In this document: positions 25,341-39,154 of the stretch, one piece after another
Layout of the letters: every line of letters starts with the position of its first letter
How positions within the stretch are numbered: the first letter of the stretch is position 1
NCBI GenBank assembly: GCA_001510575.1
Contig: LNGK01000005.1
Coordinates: 1,282,466-1,346,465 of the forward strand
Direction: 5' to 3'
Source: Knoxdaviesia capensis
Lineage: Eukaryota > Ascomycota > Sordariomycetes > Microascales > Gondwanamycetaceae
DNA length: 64,000 nt
Position numbers and translations under genes: made by a program
The notes under the pieces: model-generated
What the model saw: only the letters and a program-made list of their open reading frames with translations
The model's database searches: none
Told to the model about the DNA's origin: nothing

Positions 25341-27129
25341 GCTTGACGACATCTCGTTCTGTCGTATATATCCTAGCCACGACAACGAGACCACGCGAAC
25401 AACTGGCGAAACCACCGAGCAATACTCGTATATGCTGTACACCAGTCCGAGATGTATATTCCGAGCGGCCCGGATCGGCGAGCCTTGCACTTCTTTCCTC
25501 TGACCGTCCACAAAGACAATGCAGAGAGGCAAGACAGACAGGATGCTGCAAGATTAGGTTTATTTCTCTTTTTATTCGTGCGTGTGGGTTCCACTTCAGC
25601 TCCAGGACACAAGATCAGCAGGACGCTTCGGACTGACTGACAGGTGCGGGCGGGCTTGGGAGAAAGAGAGCAAGAGACACCGGCTTCGTCACAAGGCCAG
25701 ACAGACCACGCCCAAAAGAGCAGCGCCGGAGAACAGCTGGTCCAAGCCCTCTCTGCCGGCGAAGCAAAACACACATACGCATACGCAAAGGGGATGGTGA
25801 CACGACGTGGACGGTGTCCAGGTGTTACCGACAGCATCGTCCGCCTCCCCGTATCTCATCTCTCTTTCTCTCTCTGGTGATGGACTTGGGCTGAGTGTAA
25901 GTACTGTGCATGTGTGCGTTGTCCGTCCTTGGGGCGGCCTCTTCCACGCCCCCCCGCCCTTCCCAGAATCTCACCATCGAAAGATATCCGGTGGGGGAGG
26001 GTGTTTTTGTGGTCTGCGGGCGGTTCGTACATGCACCTTGGCGCGCCCCCCCTCCCCCCGAACACCAAACACGAAGGCGGCGGACGTGCGTGCGTACGCC
26101 AATGAAGTTGACATTCTGGCGTGTGGTTTGTGGTTGAGATCCGCCAGGGATGGAGGGGGCTGAGATCGACGGGACATGCAAAGAGGGAACACACACAAAA
26201 AGAGTGACTCCGAGCACACTGTGTGTGTGCTTCGTGGGCTGTGTGACCAGTGGTGTCATTGGCTGTGTTCCACCCTGTCCGGGCCTGCACGCACACGCCT
26301 TAGCCCCCAAGAACGCAGTTACGGAGAACGATAGGATCGGAGCACAAAGGAACCACAGAGGGCCAGCCTTCTGGGCCTGTTGGCTGGCTCACCAGTCACC
26401 ACCACTAACACCACCCCCCTGGGGCCCGATCACCGCCAGAGACCTTGACGAAGACGGGCGGTCCATGCGACAGTCCAGAGGAAAGAAGAGGAGGTGTGTG
26501 AGCGGGCTAAGAAGGTCTGTCCAGTGCGGGAAAGGTTTTGGTCGCTGGGCTTTTTCTTCTTTCTTTTTTTCTTTTGTCGGGGGGTGTTAATCCCTAACGC
26601 GCGGGCATCCGTGAAAGCCGTCGTTCCCGCGATAGGCTTCCCCGACGACCAACGCAACGAACCCCGTCGACACGCTGGTGTCACAATCCAAGGTCAGCCG
26701 CGGCCACAGACAAACAAGATAGAACATGGCACCGAGGTTGTGGTAGGACACTGGCAGACCCACGCCAAACGCACGGAGGAGACTTGAACGCAACGCAGCA
26801 TCGCGACTCGACCAGAGAGATATGCATGTCTTCGACGTGTATGCACGGTATCAACCCGCGCAGCTAAAGAACCACCAAAAAGTGAACTGCCGCTTTCTGC
26901 GTCTTCCAATCCGTCGGCACCAAGTGTTCCGAACAAAACGCCACAGCGTCCTCCTCGGCTCTCGATCGGACTGTTTTTGGCAGGCAGGTGGCTTCTGTCA
27001 GCTTTCCATCCCCCGGGGGGGTTCTAGAGTCTAGTGATGGGGCATGTCCAGAGGACCGACAGCTTGTGCTGGATTTGGTCCTGAGAGTCCAGGCGCACCT
27101 GGGCCTATACGAATAGGCCGTCAAGTGCT

Positions 27130-27149
27130 CCCCTCCCCTCCCCTCCCCT
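27130..27149 (+). repeat. (CCCCT)4 tandem array
   Basis: Four perfect CCCCT units. CCCCT/AGGGG is also the core of the yeast stress-response element, but no gene start is near enough to support that role. Confidence 0.85.
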
Positions 27150-29200
27150 CTGGCTCTCTCTCTCTCTCTTATACCCCAGCACAGCTTGCCTTGTCTGGTT
27201 TCTTTTGACATGCTTCAGGGGGTCAGGAAAATTAAGATTAAATAGGGAGAGAGGGACTTTTAAAAATAGCAAGAGTCTATCGATTCTTCTGCGTCTCTTA
27301 CTTCTTGCATCTGACTTTCGCAGAGAGGCCCCCGCCCGGGAATGTTGCGCTGTCTGTCAGCGCTCAGTGTGAAGAAAAAGCGCAAATGGGCCCCTCTTCC
27401 ACAGTCGAAAGCTCGCTGTATTTTCCGCACGAACATGAGCGTTTGGTTGCTGCGTCTCCATATTCCTGTGATAGAAAGTACCACAGGCGAACACGCATGG
27501 CCGGTCCCGATAACTTTAGACGCTGACGACAGAAGCTAAATACCCCGGGAATGTGGGTGGGAAGAGGCCCTCCCGATGGCGAGAAAACGTGGTGCATTCC
27601 AGGAAGGAAAACGTGTTGGGCCGCTCGCTCTAAGAGGCCATTTTTGTTTTGTTTTTGTTCTTTTTTGCGTGTATTTCTGGTCCTCTTCTGTCTTTCAACC
27701 ACCCGCTAGTGAAACCCAGAAGTCTGGATCAGGAACACACTGCCGAAGATTCAAATCGTCCCTCCCAGCTCTAGACCCGGAGCACTATATTGGTGCTGGG
27801 CCCTAGATCTTGGGCTCCCCCCACCCTCTCTGTCTTTCTCTCTCTGCCTTTCGTACACGGCAGAAAGTCCGACGACGTAAGGAGGCGAACGACGGGTGCC
27901 TGGCGAGACGGACGGACCCAGGTGGAACGCCCGTTACAGGTGCACCGGCGGTCCCAGAAAGGCGCCGGAATGCGTCGGAGTGGGCCCGGACTAGTTAGAT
28001 GGGCGTGGTTTTTTTGGGCTTGTATGTGCCGTCCATTGTTCCAGAATCTTCAGTGAAAAACCCGGCCCGTCTTTGCCTTCCCCCTCTTAGCTGGGCCGGC
28101 TGGGACTAAAACCATCTCCGAACTTTGGGGTGGTCTGTGTACTACGGTTTGCCGATGGCACATCCCGAAGACAGAGACAAAAGGAAGAAAAAAACGCCTA
28201 ACACCGTTAACACCGTGGGTTGTGTATCGGAGGCAGTGCCGCGGTCACCGGCGCAGAACGCTGAGTAGTGGAAACCCTCGGAGTGCCAGATCGAGGCGAA
28301 GAAGCGGGTGTGTATAGTCAGAACCAAGCCTAAGGCCGAGACTGACTGTACTGACGATTACGGATAGCACGAAATCCAAAGGACCGAGACCACGGACTTT
28401 CTGGCGTGTCAGAAGAACTCGATTTCCACGCCTGTGTCTGCTGGATGTGCCCCGGAGGTTTTTCGACATCCACATTAAGACTGCGGATTATAGACCGACC
28501 CGTCAGCCGTGCTGCAAGATACACCACCCTATGTAACACCCGGCATCAAAACACACACATACATATATGTACGGAAGTGTCTCAACGGGCACAGCACACA
28601 CACAAACACACTCTATTTTAAACCTGCCATCTGGCGATCCACAAAACTGCCACCCGGGACCAACCAGCCGTAATACACACATAGGACCATGGACGCCGAT
28701 ATTACTTACGGGCACCGAGATGAGTAAGTGGCCTGCATATGACATATGACATTTGACTTGGAGGATCAAATCGGTGACCGGAATAGTATACAGCAAAGTG
28801 AGGGGGGAAAGGCTGCTGGTATTAGAAGAACCAAGGAACGTCCTGCTGTAGACCATTCTTTGAGAGTCAAGGCAGGAAATAACTAACCAGTGAATATCCG
28901 GTCTTGGAGGAGGTCTTCGTAAACGTATATATACACAGCCAAGCCTGTGCCGCCTCCCCCAAACCGCCTTCCACATCCGTCTGCTCGTTCCGCGTTTCGG
29001 GAGGTGGTCGGCCCGGTGGACTTGAACGGAAAAACGCCAACGGAGGAAGGCTGCGGCGCAACGGGCGGCTGGGGACGGAGGAGCTGCATCGAACGCTTCG
29101 GCCACCAACACCAAGTGTTTATCGCCTCCCGAAAGATGTGTGTCGATGGCGATGATCAACAACATGGATGGAGGAGTGGTAGGACATCTGTCGGAGGGGG

Positions 29201-29219
29201 TTTTTTTTTTTTTTTTTTT
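29201..29219 (+). repeat. Poly(T) homopolymer, 19 nt
   Basis: Nineteen consecutive T, continuing into a T-rich stretch. Confidence 0.95.
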
Positions 29220-31057
29220 GTTTTGTTTTGGCTGCGTGAATCTTTGGTAGAGTCCCTCGCCCAACTGGTGTGCCCCGCCTACAACGTGCATACATGCTAT
29301 ACGAAGAACAAAGGCGTAACTTCGGCGGTCCAGAGCCATGTGGTGATATCTGCAGCTTAGAAAAAAAAAGAACAAAAAAACTGCGTCGGCCGGTTCGAAC
29401 GTTAACCCCCGCAGGAATCTGGAGATTCATTCATTTGCCCTTTTTTTCGCCGCTGGTGTAGAGCGACATCCAATGTCCGGGGCGTAGCGGCAGAAAGACT
29501 CAAGCTATATGCCGTTTGTTTGTAGGTAATAGCGAAATGTGGATAGATCGGCCCCGAAGCACTAGGCTTTTCGGAAAGACTCCCACACGGCCGCTGCTTT
29601 GGCTTTGCCCAGTCCGGAATCTCTCCAACCAGCAAACAGAGAGACACATGTCACTTGGCCACAGGAAGCACTAGTCGCCATCCACAATCGACATGCAGTT
29701 CCAGGCGATCTCCACAGACCATGGCCGCTTCTCTGATCAAGCCAGCAGCCCTTCTTGTTTCCCAGGGGGTGGATATGTCCTCCGCCCCCTTGTTGGTGCC
29801 TTACGAACAAAAGATCGACACATAGACACACACCGTCAGTCAAGTCCTTCTACTGTACTCTGTACAGCACACACACCATTGTTGGTTTTTAACCACCCAG
29901 AGAGCTTCAGAATCAAGCCGAGGCTTGTGGGACAAAGAGGGGGTATGGGGAGAGGGGCGTGGGATTTTCGCGGGATCGTTATTCTTGTGCAGAGCAAACC
30001 CCAAACATGAGAAGAGGGAAAAACAAGATCTCTGGGCTGTTTTGACATGTTCCGACATATTTGGAGGGGGCGTGCATGTGTGTGTGGGTGGACACTTGCA
30101 CTCACTTCCTTCGAGCCTCTCTGGTGCTTGGCTGGCTGTCAGCAACATGTGCTCAATTCTACGTGCGGACGGGAAGCCGGCCATCAACGAAAGGCCCAGG
30201 CGTATCTACTGTACAGTACAACTGTCGAGAGTAAGCGGAACGGGGCTCCCTGATATAAAAGGAAATTCCCGGATTTGACATGTGAGCCCGCCCACGATGC
30301 TGCAGCTCCCCTGGTGGTTTCTTTTCGTCGCCCTCTCTGGTCCATAATCCATCCGACCTGCTTCTGTTCGTCCGGACTTCCTTCTTTCGTTCTTCACCCA
30401 ACGTCCACAGTCCCGTCCGATCTACGGTATTACATACGTGTCATTCTAACACAACCTACTATACTCTCTCATGACCTAAGCTAAGTTAGTCAATGGGGGT
30501 CTTCGGGGGGTGGGGGGGCTCGGGTGGATCAGTCAAAACCCTGGGGACCCGAAAAAGTCAAAGCAAAAGCTTGTGGTGAACTTTTGACAAAAGCCTGTTA
30601 CACATTGAATTGACCTTAAGGAAAAAAGGCCGATGATCCTGGTGGTTCCCTACCCACACACCCTCTGCCTACGCTTTTTTGGGAAACCTGCTCGTATCTG
30701 TCCTTACTCCCCCTTTTAAGATGAAGATGTGTTTGTAAATTGGCTATAAATTTGGCCTTCTGGAACCGGGGATAGAACGCCTCTTTTTTTTAATCTTTAG
30801 TTTTATTAGCAGTATTATCTGTTGTCCTCATGCGTATAGGGCAGGGTATCATTCCCTCCAATTGCTAACGAGTTGTTGTTTCAATGAGTCAAGCGAGCTT
30901 TCCAGAAGCGTCTGTTTTGACCCGAACATGAGAGATACGGACGGGCGGGCGACTGTGCCATCCACGCACGCACACACACACCTAAACGGGTTTCTGGCAT
31001 GACTGAGCGCTCGTGCTAGCACGTCTTAGAAGGGCGGGGATGTGGTCTAAAACGAAG

Positions 31058-31083
31058 GGTGGTGGTGGTGGTGATGGTGGTGG
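31058..31083 (+). repeat. GGT trinucleotide array with one GAT interruption
   Basis: GGT units repeat across 26 bp, interrupted once by GAT. Confidence 0.8.
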
Positions 31084-31748
31084 CTTCTTGGCCGTTTTAG
31101 GTTCTTCTCCTCACAGAAAACACACACAACACACACACACACACAACCTTGCTCTCGTCCAACACACATCGCTTATGCACGCTTCTTCGTGGCCTGCATG
31201 ACAGATAGCGGATTCGGGTATAGTTGTTGCGTCGCCGATCCTGCTTAGCCTCGTTTATTCCGGGGCTGCATGTGTTTTCTGTTCTTTAGTGTCAGAGAGA
31301 AGCACAAGAACGAGCCATGGACGACGGACACGTTCCAAGCGAGCGTACCCGGAGGATCAGAGCTCTCTTAGGTTGGAGAGATGGAACTTGTGTGATTCTT
31401 TGGTCTTCTGCCGCCGCTTGTGAACTCGCATTCCGGCTGATCTGCTAGGCTAGGACAAACTGAGGCCATGTATCGTGTGTCCAGGTGGCCGTCGAATATA
31501 CGAACCCCATTCCTCGTCCTCTGGCTGCAACCATCCGCCACCAGTGAGAGGAGACGGAAAGAAGATGTGACTGGCTGGGATGGACCGTTCTGGTCTGCCC
31601 TGTCCCTGTTGGCTGGAATGCAAGGCCCCTCTCCCCCCTACTGTCGTAAAAACCCACCGCCATGGTAGTGTTCTCCTGTGCTCTGTTCAGTTCATTCCAT
31701 CCCCCGGCCCGCCTAACAAGCCAACCATCAGCCATCTGGTTTAGCGCC

Positions 31749-31794
31749 GGGATCAGACCTTCAGCCTGCCGTTGTGGCCAGACCAATTGAGCGA
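31749..31794 (-). other. tRNA-promoter-like relic (possible SINE head)
   Basis: On the minus strand TCGCTCAATTGGTC (31794-31781) closely matches a tRNA A box and D-arm, and GGTCTGATCCC (31759-31749) is two bases from a B box, with spacing usual for a class-II polymerase III promoter. The flanking 7-mers cannot form an acceptor stem and the D stem is poor, so it is not a working tRNA. A decayed tRNA-derived SINE or tRNA pseudogene is possible; chance is not excluded. Confidence 0.3.
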
Positions 31795-32282
31795 TCCATC
31801 CATTCTTCCTCCCCTCCATCTTCCCATACTTGGTGACGAAGATCGTTCCTTTCAGTCCCCATCCCCCGGCCCCTCCCATAATTAACTAGGCCGATTGGGA
31901 ACAAAGGCCAAAGGAGCCAAAAGCACAACCTCGTGGGAACGGGGGAAATTGAAGGGAGCAAAACACCCTTAGAGAGGAAAAACATGGTCTTTCTGCCTGG
32001 CTCGCTATGCGACGCACCACCCCCCCAGTAGGGTTCGAAGAAGAAAAAAAAAGAATAGAACAAGGAAAGGAAAAAGAGGAAGCCAGCTTATAGGAGCTTC
32101 TTCAGCCGGCGGGGGGAAGGGGGACGTGAACCGAACCCAGAACCAACGAGGCGGCGGGCGGTTTTGGTTTTTGAGAAAAGGGACAGAAAAGAATTGCGTG
32201 GCACCTGTCAAAACAGAAGGGAAACCCACGTCTCTGGGACCTTGGATATGCCCCTAAAGAAACCCGCTGGGTAAAGAGGGAT

Positions 32283-32302
32283 ACACACACACACACACAC
32301 AC
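32283..32302 (+). repeat. (AC)10 microsatellite
   Basis: Ten perfect AC units. Confidence 0.95.
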
Positions 32303-32434
32303 TCGACTAAAAGTAACACACAGACGCTGACGACCGGGCAGGTTGCAACCGGCCCAAAGAGCCCCAAAAAAATCTCCAATTTTCAAACTCGTCTTTACTC
32401 CGGCTGTTTGGGTACACCAGTCTCCCTGGGGCAT

Positions 32435-32478
32435 GTACTGTACTACTGTACTTACTGTACTGTACTGTATACAGTATA
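32435..32478. repeat. Dense TACTG pentamer cluster
   Basis: Within 44 bp the pentamer register TACTG recurs with single insertions and ends in an inverted ATACAGTA, making an imperfect inverted repeat able to fold back on itself. Confidence 0.75.
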
Positions 32479-35470
32479 AGAGGGAATGGGAGGTCAGTGA
32501 GCTTTCACAAGAAAACGTGTGAGCCCCAATCAGAAAGCCAAGCCCGGCTTTCAGAGCCGCCATTCCCCACGACCCAGTAAAACGCCAGCCGGGGAGGGGG
32601 GGAGGAGAGGGGGGACCAAAGAAAGAGAGAGCAAAAGAGAGGAGAAAGAGATATTCCTGGTGTTTTTAGTTGCAACCCTACAACGCTTGGGAATTACGTG
32701 GGAATAAGAAAATCCCAAAGACCATATGTCAGTTGGCGGGTCTTGGCGGGACGGTCTGGTCGGGTAGGGGGGAGGGGAAGGGGAAGAAACTAGCTGGTTG
32801 GGAAGAAGGAGTAGAATGCAGACGAAGGCGAAGAAGCACAAATACATATTGGACGGTGCACAGTAGCTAAGGTGGTAGTGTGGTGTAAGTGCTTATTCAT
32901 ATGAGGGTCGATGGAGACGTGCAGGTTGTGTGGTTTGCGTAGAGGTGGTGTGCGTGCCACAACGGCAACTGGAGCCGTTATGGAGGGAGAGAAAGTGAGG
33001 GTGAGTGATACGCTGAACGCTGTATCAAACGGTGATAGGTCCCCGAACAAGAGGTTAGTATAAGGTACGGTACAACGGGAAGAAAAGAGAAGAAAAAAAA
33101 GGACGAAGTCCCGCATTCGACCTAAAAAGAACAGGGCGTCCCCTTTCTATTTTGGGCCCGGCTTCTCCCCGCCCGTTAGGCGAACTGGGAAGTTGGAAGG
33201 CTCCCCTTCTCTCTCTTTTTTTCTCTCACGCACTCTCTCTCTCTTGTGGTCGACATCAACCCTATATGTGCGGCACTTCGGTGCCTCCCAGGCTTCCTTG
33301 TCCCCCCCCCCCTCCTCCACTCCCTCTTCTCCAAGACCCCTGCCGGCTCGGTCAAGCTAGCGCTGTGCGTAACATTGCAAGTGCTCCCGCAGAAAATGAA
33401 ATGCTTCGGCGTTTGCTTGCTCCTCTCATTATGACGAAACGGCGGGTGGGAAAGGGTGCGGAACTGGGGATAATGAGAGAGACAGAGACAAAGGTGTGTG
33501 AGTGCGTATGGATGAGAATACTCTGCTGCTTCCCCCCAGCCCGTAACCGTCTCAACATCCATCTGTCACTCCGCCAGTCGATGTGACATCTGCGTGGGAA
33601 CGCAGACGCTCACGTTGGTCGACCACACAAGGTGACCTTCCGTGATCGACAGACAGTGTGTGCACGGTATCTCTCTCGACCACGCCCGAATCCTTCACGT
33701 CCGTCCGTCCAGGCCCATCCCTACATCAGGATTGACTGGAAAATCTGCAAGCTAAGGCTTGCCTTTCCCATGCGCTTCGTCCTCCGATTCAGGGTGTCTG
33801 TACTGTGTGAAGATGGACACAAGCCAGACTGTGTGTTCCGACGGTTTCCCGTTGGATGTGCCCATCACCGACCAAAGCCACCTGCTTTTTTTTTTGTCCC
33901 CGTTTTCCCCGGTGACTCCATAGTTCCACGGAAGGGGACGTTTGCCTATCTCCCCGTGCAGTTCGTCACATCGATGACCTGCTGCAATCTCTGCCTTCAT
34001 AGCTACGAGTCCGGTATAGTGCATATATTGTGCAGGCCGACATATGTCGGACCTGCTCTTCTGGAACCTGCCATCCATCAAAAGAGAACTCGGCTGGTGG
34101 CAGGGTGCCCACTCTTTTGATAGAGAGGCGGGATATGAACGGAATTGGATTTGCACGAATGAAATTACGGAGTAAATTGGGGAGAAAGAAGGCAAGCGGA
34201 GGAGAAGAACAGCGAGAAGAGGGAACACGACCATACCCGAGTTATGTGTAATCTGCTGTGCCCACTGTTCATACTGCTGTGGGTCGAAGAAGTGTTCCCA
34301 CTCACACCCCCCCAAGGCAGATGGAACAATTCTAGCGACCTTTCTAGTGGGAGGCACAGCACCAGGGTTTGATGGGAAGAGGGGCGTTGCAACGCTTCTG
34401 CTTGAACTTCCATTGCTGGCCCCCCCCCCATGACCGAAGGAACAAGAGAAGCAGAGGAGACCAGGGGGGGGACCTTTCGGTGATACCTTGGTATCCAACA
34501 AAGGACAAAGAGAAAGACTGGGGGGGGGCAGAGGGAACAGATCTCGTCAAGCTGACGTGCGATTTATTGTTAGGGGGGGGGGGTCACTCATATCCTACCC
34601 ATACCACTCACTACCACCTGGTGGCTTGCCATGCCTACAGTACACCGTAACATACAGTACACGTTGCCCTTCATTTTACTTTCTGTTACCGCCTGAAGCT
34701 TGATCTTGACAGCCCGAGAATGGCGGAGAAAGAGCGCGTTATCTCGGGCGAAGGACGCCCCCTGCCGGATCCCAAAAGGCCAGGCGAGTTGCATACCATA
34801 GCGAACGATCGGAGATACGGGTAGAACAGAGGAACAAGCTTCGAACGCCTGCTCTATCCTTATGCACAGAGCGAGATATTTCCCGGTATACTGTGCAGTA
34901 TATGCCGAGTCGACTTATCTCTCTAGCGGGCCAACAGCACGCACTAACGTCTTGTCTTGCGGCCTTGGAACTTAGTTGTCTCTCCGAAGTAATAAGTTGT
35001 ACGTAAACGGAGCCCTAACGAATAGCAGCATGAAATTGCAATACCAGCAACAAACAGCACGCAGCCAACAACACAAGGTCCCCCTCTCCATCAACATAAA
35101 ACTAGCCGTCACTGACTTTCTTCAGAGGGGAACTGTTCTGTCTCTTTCAGCGGCACCCAAGCGAACCTCTCTTCCCCACTCTGGAAACCGTCATATTCCT
35201 TGACCCCTTAACCGAACGTCCAGCCAAAAAGGAAAAATTACAAAAGAAAAAGCCTTCTAGCACCCGGTCTGACTGACATTTGGCACCTGGCTGCCAGCTA
35301 GCTGTCCGGCGATCTGGGCAACCCCAAAATCCGACGATTTTCCCACATTTTAGAGAGAGAAAAAATCCAAGGAACAAAGATAAAAATAATTTTCCGCCCG
35401 CGTGAATTCCTCCGAGTTAGAAGTGGTCAAGGCCCGGAGAAAACTCAGTAGGCCGGAGCGGACTAAATCC

Positions 35471-35492
35471 AGAGAGAGAGAGAGAGAGAGAG
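35471..35492 (+). repeat. (AG)11 microsatellite
   Basis: Eleven perfect AG units. Confidence 0.95.
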
Positions 35493-36662
35493 GAAACGTC
35501 GTTTATGCCCGGGGCCATAGCACCAGCACCAGCACCGGCCCCAGAAGTGAGGAAGAAGAGACAGGCAAAAAATAAGTCCGGGAATCCATCAGGGTTCACT
35601 CTCTCGCCGGCTCGTTCTGGCGGCTTGGCGGAGACCGTATCTCGTTGATACCGGTCCGGAATCGACCCGGTCAGGTGGTTTAGGGGGGGGAGGGAGGCGG
35701 TTGCACCATGGCGGTTTCCCGGTGTCTCTCTTGTTGGGTCGTCCCAAAAGAACCGGGGATAGGCCTTTCTTTCTCCTCTCGCGGCGAGAGAGATAAACTA
35801 GTGGTGATACGAGCAGATACCACGCTGAGCATTCAGGCGGTAGCTTGCACGCGGCGCGGTGGCACTTTGTGCTTTTTTGTTCGGGTTGGCACAGACCCTG
35901 ATGCACACTTCTTTGGTGCGGGTCTGCTCTCCTATTCGGCGATTTACGTGGGTATCGGCCTCTACGGCCGTGGCCCGCGCCGGGTTCCGAGCCGGGGGGG
36001 GAAGGCAGTCTCTTTTCCTTCTGTCTCGCCTTCTCTCGGCTGTTGGGGCTTTGTAACGTACAGTATGTTGTTCCGCATTCTCTTCACTGGCAAGCCAATT
36101 CCTCCCGCTACTCCCCAGAAAAAAAATCTACCCTGTAACCCCTTTGCAAACGTGAGGGGGATTCTCTCGCAACGACGACCATTTTCCGAAATCCCAGCCC
36201 TGCTCAAGAAAGTGGAACCCGGCGTCTTGGGGCGGTGACGGGGTGTGTCGGTTGGGGATGGGCTGACGGCTCTCTCTCTTGACTCGCGCGGATACGGGGG
36301 CCAGCATCCAACAGCGAGTGCACAAGTGTATCATCGTGCTCTCTCTCCGTAAACGCCGAAAAACACCCTGCTGCGGTTCTTAGATGGGCTGTTACACGCA
36401 ATTCCGGCCAGACCTATGCCAACCCCTGCCCAAAAAGGGCGGTCTTCACACCCACTGGGCCCCTGGTGTGACAGGGTCCCATCAAAGCTTTCTATCCCCA
36501 AGAGCAGAATAGAGACGGAAAGAAGATTACACCATTCGCTGGTCGGTTTCGCCATCCATCCCAAGCACAACAAACTCCACAGCCCTCCTATTAAAGGGGG
36601 GATCCCCGTCCGGCGAGCGACTTAGTTTCCAGCTTGGGGAGCGCATAAAGCAGAAGAAGAAG

Positions 36663-36680
36663 AAAAAAAAAAAAAAAAAA
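36663..36680 (+). repeat. Poly(A) homopolymer, 18 nt
   Basis: Eighteen consecutive A within a purine-rich stretch. Confidence 0.95.
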
Positions 36681-39121
36681 GAGACAGACAGCTTTGATAC
36701 CCACAACAGTGGCGGCTGGATCAATCAGCAAGACGACAAGAGGGTCTGCGGACCGCCCGATCTGATAATGCCTCGATGTATTTGGCCGGCTTACGATCGA
36801 CAACAGTAGTTAAGTCCTGTAGCTGCCACTATACCCTTGGGACAGAGAGTTTAGGTGCGTTTTTGCATATGCCGGATTCGACGATACACCTGGAAGCCTT
36901 GGCAAGCCACTTTTCATACCAAACCGCCAATGGGGGGTCCTACAACTACTGTCTGGTACATGACCAAACGGGGCTGGTTGCCGTTGGGGACGGCCGGCTC
37001 AAGGCACGGCTCCGACCACTGGGCCCCGGGTCTTTTCTGAGCGCGTTCTCTGATCTCCGGGTTCCCGCTTCAGCTAGCCGGATGCGTGTTATCCAATAGG
37101 CCTCTCTATCAGTCAGCACCAATCTGGCCCCCTCTCTCTCACAAGAATCTTCCACGTCGCTTGCAGTTCCTGTCCAGGCCGGTTCGTCCATCCTATCCAG
37201 CAAGAAAATGGCGTTGTTAGTAGTCCCCCCTAGATGAAGGTTAGTGGCCTAGCCCCACAATACATGATAAGTGAATCGGAAAAAGCTTTCCTTTTATTTT
37301 TCTCTCTCTTTACCTTGTTTTTTTTTCCCTTTGGTCTGTCTTCACAGGAAGCAAAAGGCGAGAGAGGGAGACCGAGGGCCAAGACCAAACACACATATCG
37401 AAAACCCCACCGGCGCAAGTCTAACGCAACCTACGGGCCCCAAGGTCGAACAATCCACCAGTCAGTTGCCCGATCATCATCGCCCACTTTTTTTCTGGTG
37501 CTCTTTTCTACACGTTTGGCGGGCTTGGTATGTGTATCGAACCCCATTAGACAGCCACATGATCGTCGTGGTCTGGGCCGTATCGGCGCTTCGGAGGGTC
37601 CAGGTGTCTGGTTATTTCCGGGGGGAAGGGGGGGATTGGTGCTGGACAGACCGTTCCGCGGCCAAAGACGGACGGGGTTTCGACGGGAGTGGTGAAGTGC
37701 TGGTTTTTGGCCTGACTTTCAACCTGTAAGGGCGGCCGGGCGGGACACGGCGACGCATACGAGCCTGGCTTCCCGGTCCCTGGAATTCGACCATGGGGGT
37801 CGGGTTTAGTGTTGTGTACGTGCTGGCCAAACTACAACATGTCTGTCTCTGGTGTGGTCGGTCTGTCTTGTCTCTCGTATGCAGATCGGATAGTCTAGAG
37901 GTAACACACACTGTCCCCTCCCCCAGCCACCAGCGTCATATCGATGGAGGAAGGACATTGAAATCTCGATCAAACGTGTTCGGCCACCTTTTTTCAGGCC
38001 GACCACACCAATCACTGTGCAGCAGGAGCAGTTTTGGGGGAGGGCGAACTGGCCTCCTTTTTCGTCATGCAGGCAGTCCAAGATGCGAATATCAGACACC
38101 GCACACTCTGTCACTTTCTCGCCGTGAAGCAAGCTGGTGTTCAAAGTTCCAACCCCTGGTAGATCTGCAGTCCTTCTCATTTTGGCTTTGTCCGGGGGGG
38201 GAGGCGTGGGTTACTCGGGCTCCAAAAATCTCTCTCTTTGGCAGCAAGATATCGGGGTGTGTCAATCAACCCCCCCCTCCCCGGTCGATTTCTTGGTCTC
38301 CTGCCTCGTTACCGCCGGGAATTGCGTATGCAAGCAAAGATAAACAAGGACTAGTCCGAATGCACTGATGTTGTTTCCTAAGTTTAAAATGCAAAGGGGG
38401 TTCCGGGGTGGTCGAGTGCAATGCTGTGGGAACATTCGAGATGATGATCGAGTCAGAGCTTGTAAAGCTTGAACTTGGGTAGTAGTAGTACCTATTATTG
38501 TACTATACACGTCGTCTTGATTGTGTGCATGGGAACAAATGACGAGCCCATCTCGCCGGTTCTCTGCGTGCCCGCATCGGCAAGAGAGGTCATCTGCATT
38601 TTTTGCAAAGTTATATGGGGGGAGGTGGGAAATAAGAAAACACAATAAAATACGGGCAAATCTACTGTACACCGGTACCGATTATGTGCCTCTCCTCGGG
38701 GAAGCCGTTCTGCACTGTAACCCAACAGCACGGATATATTGGACAAGGTTCTACAGCTGGGGGAATACAGTATACACGCACCCACGTACACACGTCGATG
38801 CGTGTGTGCACTTCTGGTACTTCGACTCCCATCTGGATATCCAGTGACGCAAAGAATGAAACCCCCGAGTGCAAATTGCAACAAAGGGTCGAAGAAGCCT
38901 AGTCCCAGCACCCTTTCGTTCAGTCCGATGTATCCTGGCGTCATCTGGAAATTTGATATAGGGAGGGAGGGAATGATGGAGAGGCTATTATTAGTGGATA
39001 CATACTACTTCTTTTTGGCCACCACCCTCTTTTTGTGCCCGCTGCCGCTTATATCGGCTTGACTCGTGCTTCCCGCTGAAGAATTCAAAACTTTCAATAG
39101 TGTGGTGGCCGACTAAGAGCA

Positions 39122-39123
<2 letters not shown>

Positions 39124-39154
<31 letters not shown>
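39124..39154 (+). repeat. Poly(C) homopolymer, 31 nt
   Basis: Thirty-one consecutive C. The exact length may be affected by sequencing or assembly slippage. Confidence 0.9.

Larger units (their letters stand above)
20291..30499. other. Gene-poor region, second part
   Basis: No supported coding region. Contents: AT-rich runs at 20641-20658 and 22952-22989, a polypyrimidine run near 21836-21874, an internal TTAGGG pair at 25326, a CCCCT array at 27130, a 19-T homopolymer at 29201, TACTG motifs near 29851 and 30207, and a second CT-rich leader-like segment at about 30300-30450. The longest frame (290 codons, minus, 28503-29375) has no domain and crosses the poly(T) tract. Confidence 0.6.

Noticed and set aside
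28503..29375. 290-codon minus-strand frame
   Set aside because: Begins with a Phe run from poly(T)/poly(A) context, contains a Lys run from the homopolymer and shows no domain.
38400..38460. GGTGGTCGAGTGC, resembling the A box of a Leu/Ser tRNA
   Set aside because: No B box or acceptor stem at a compatible distance.
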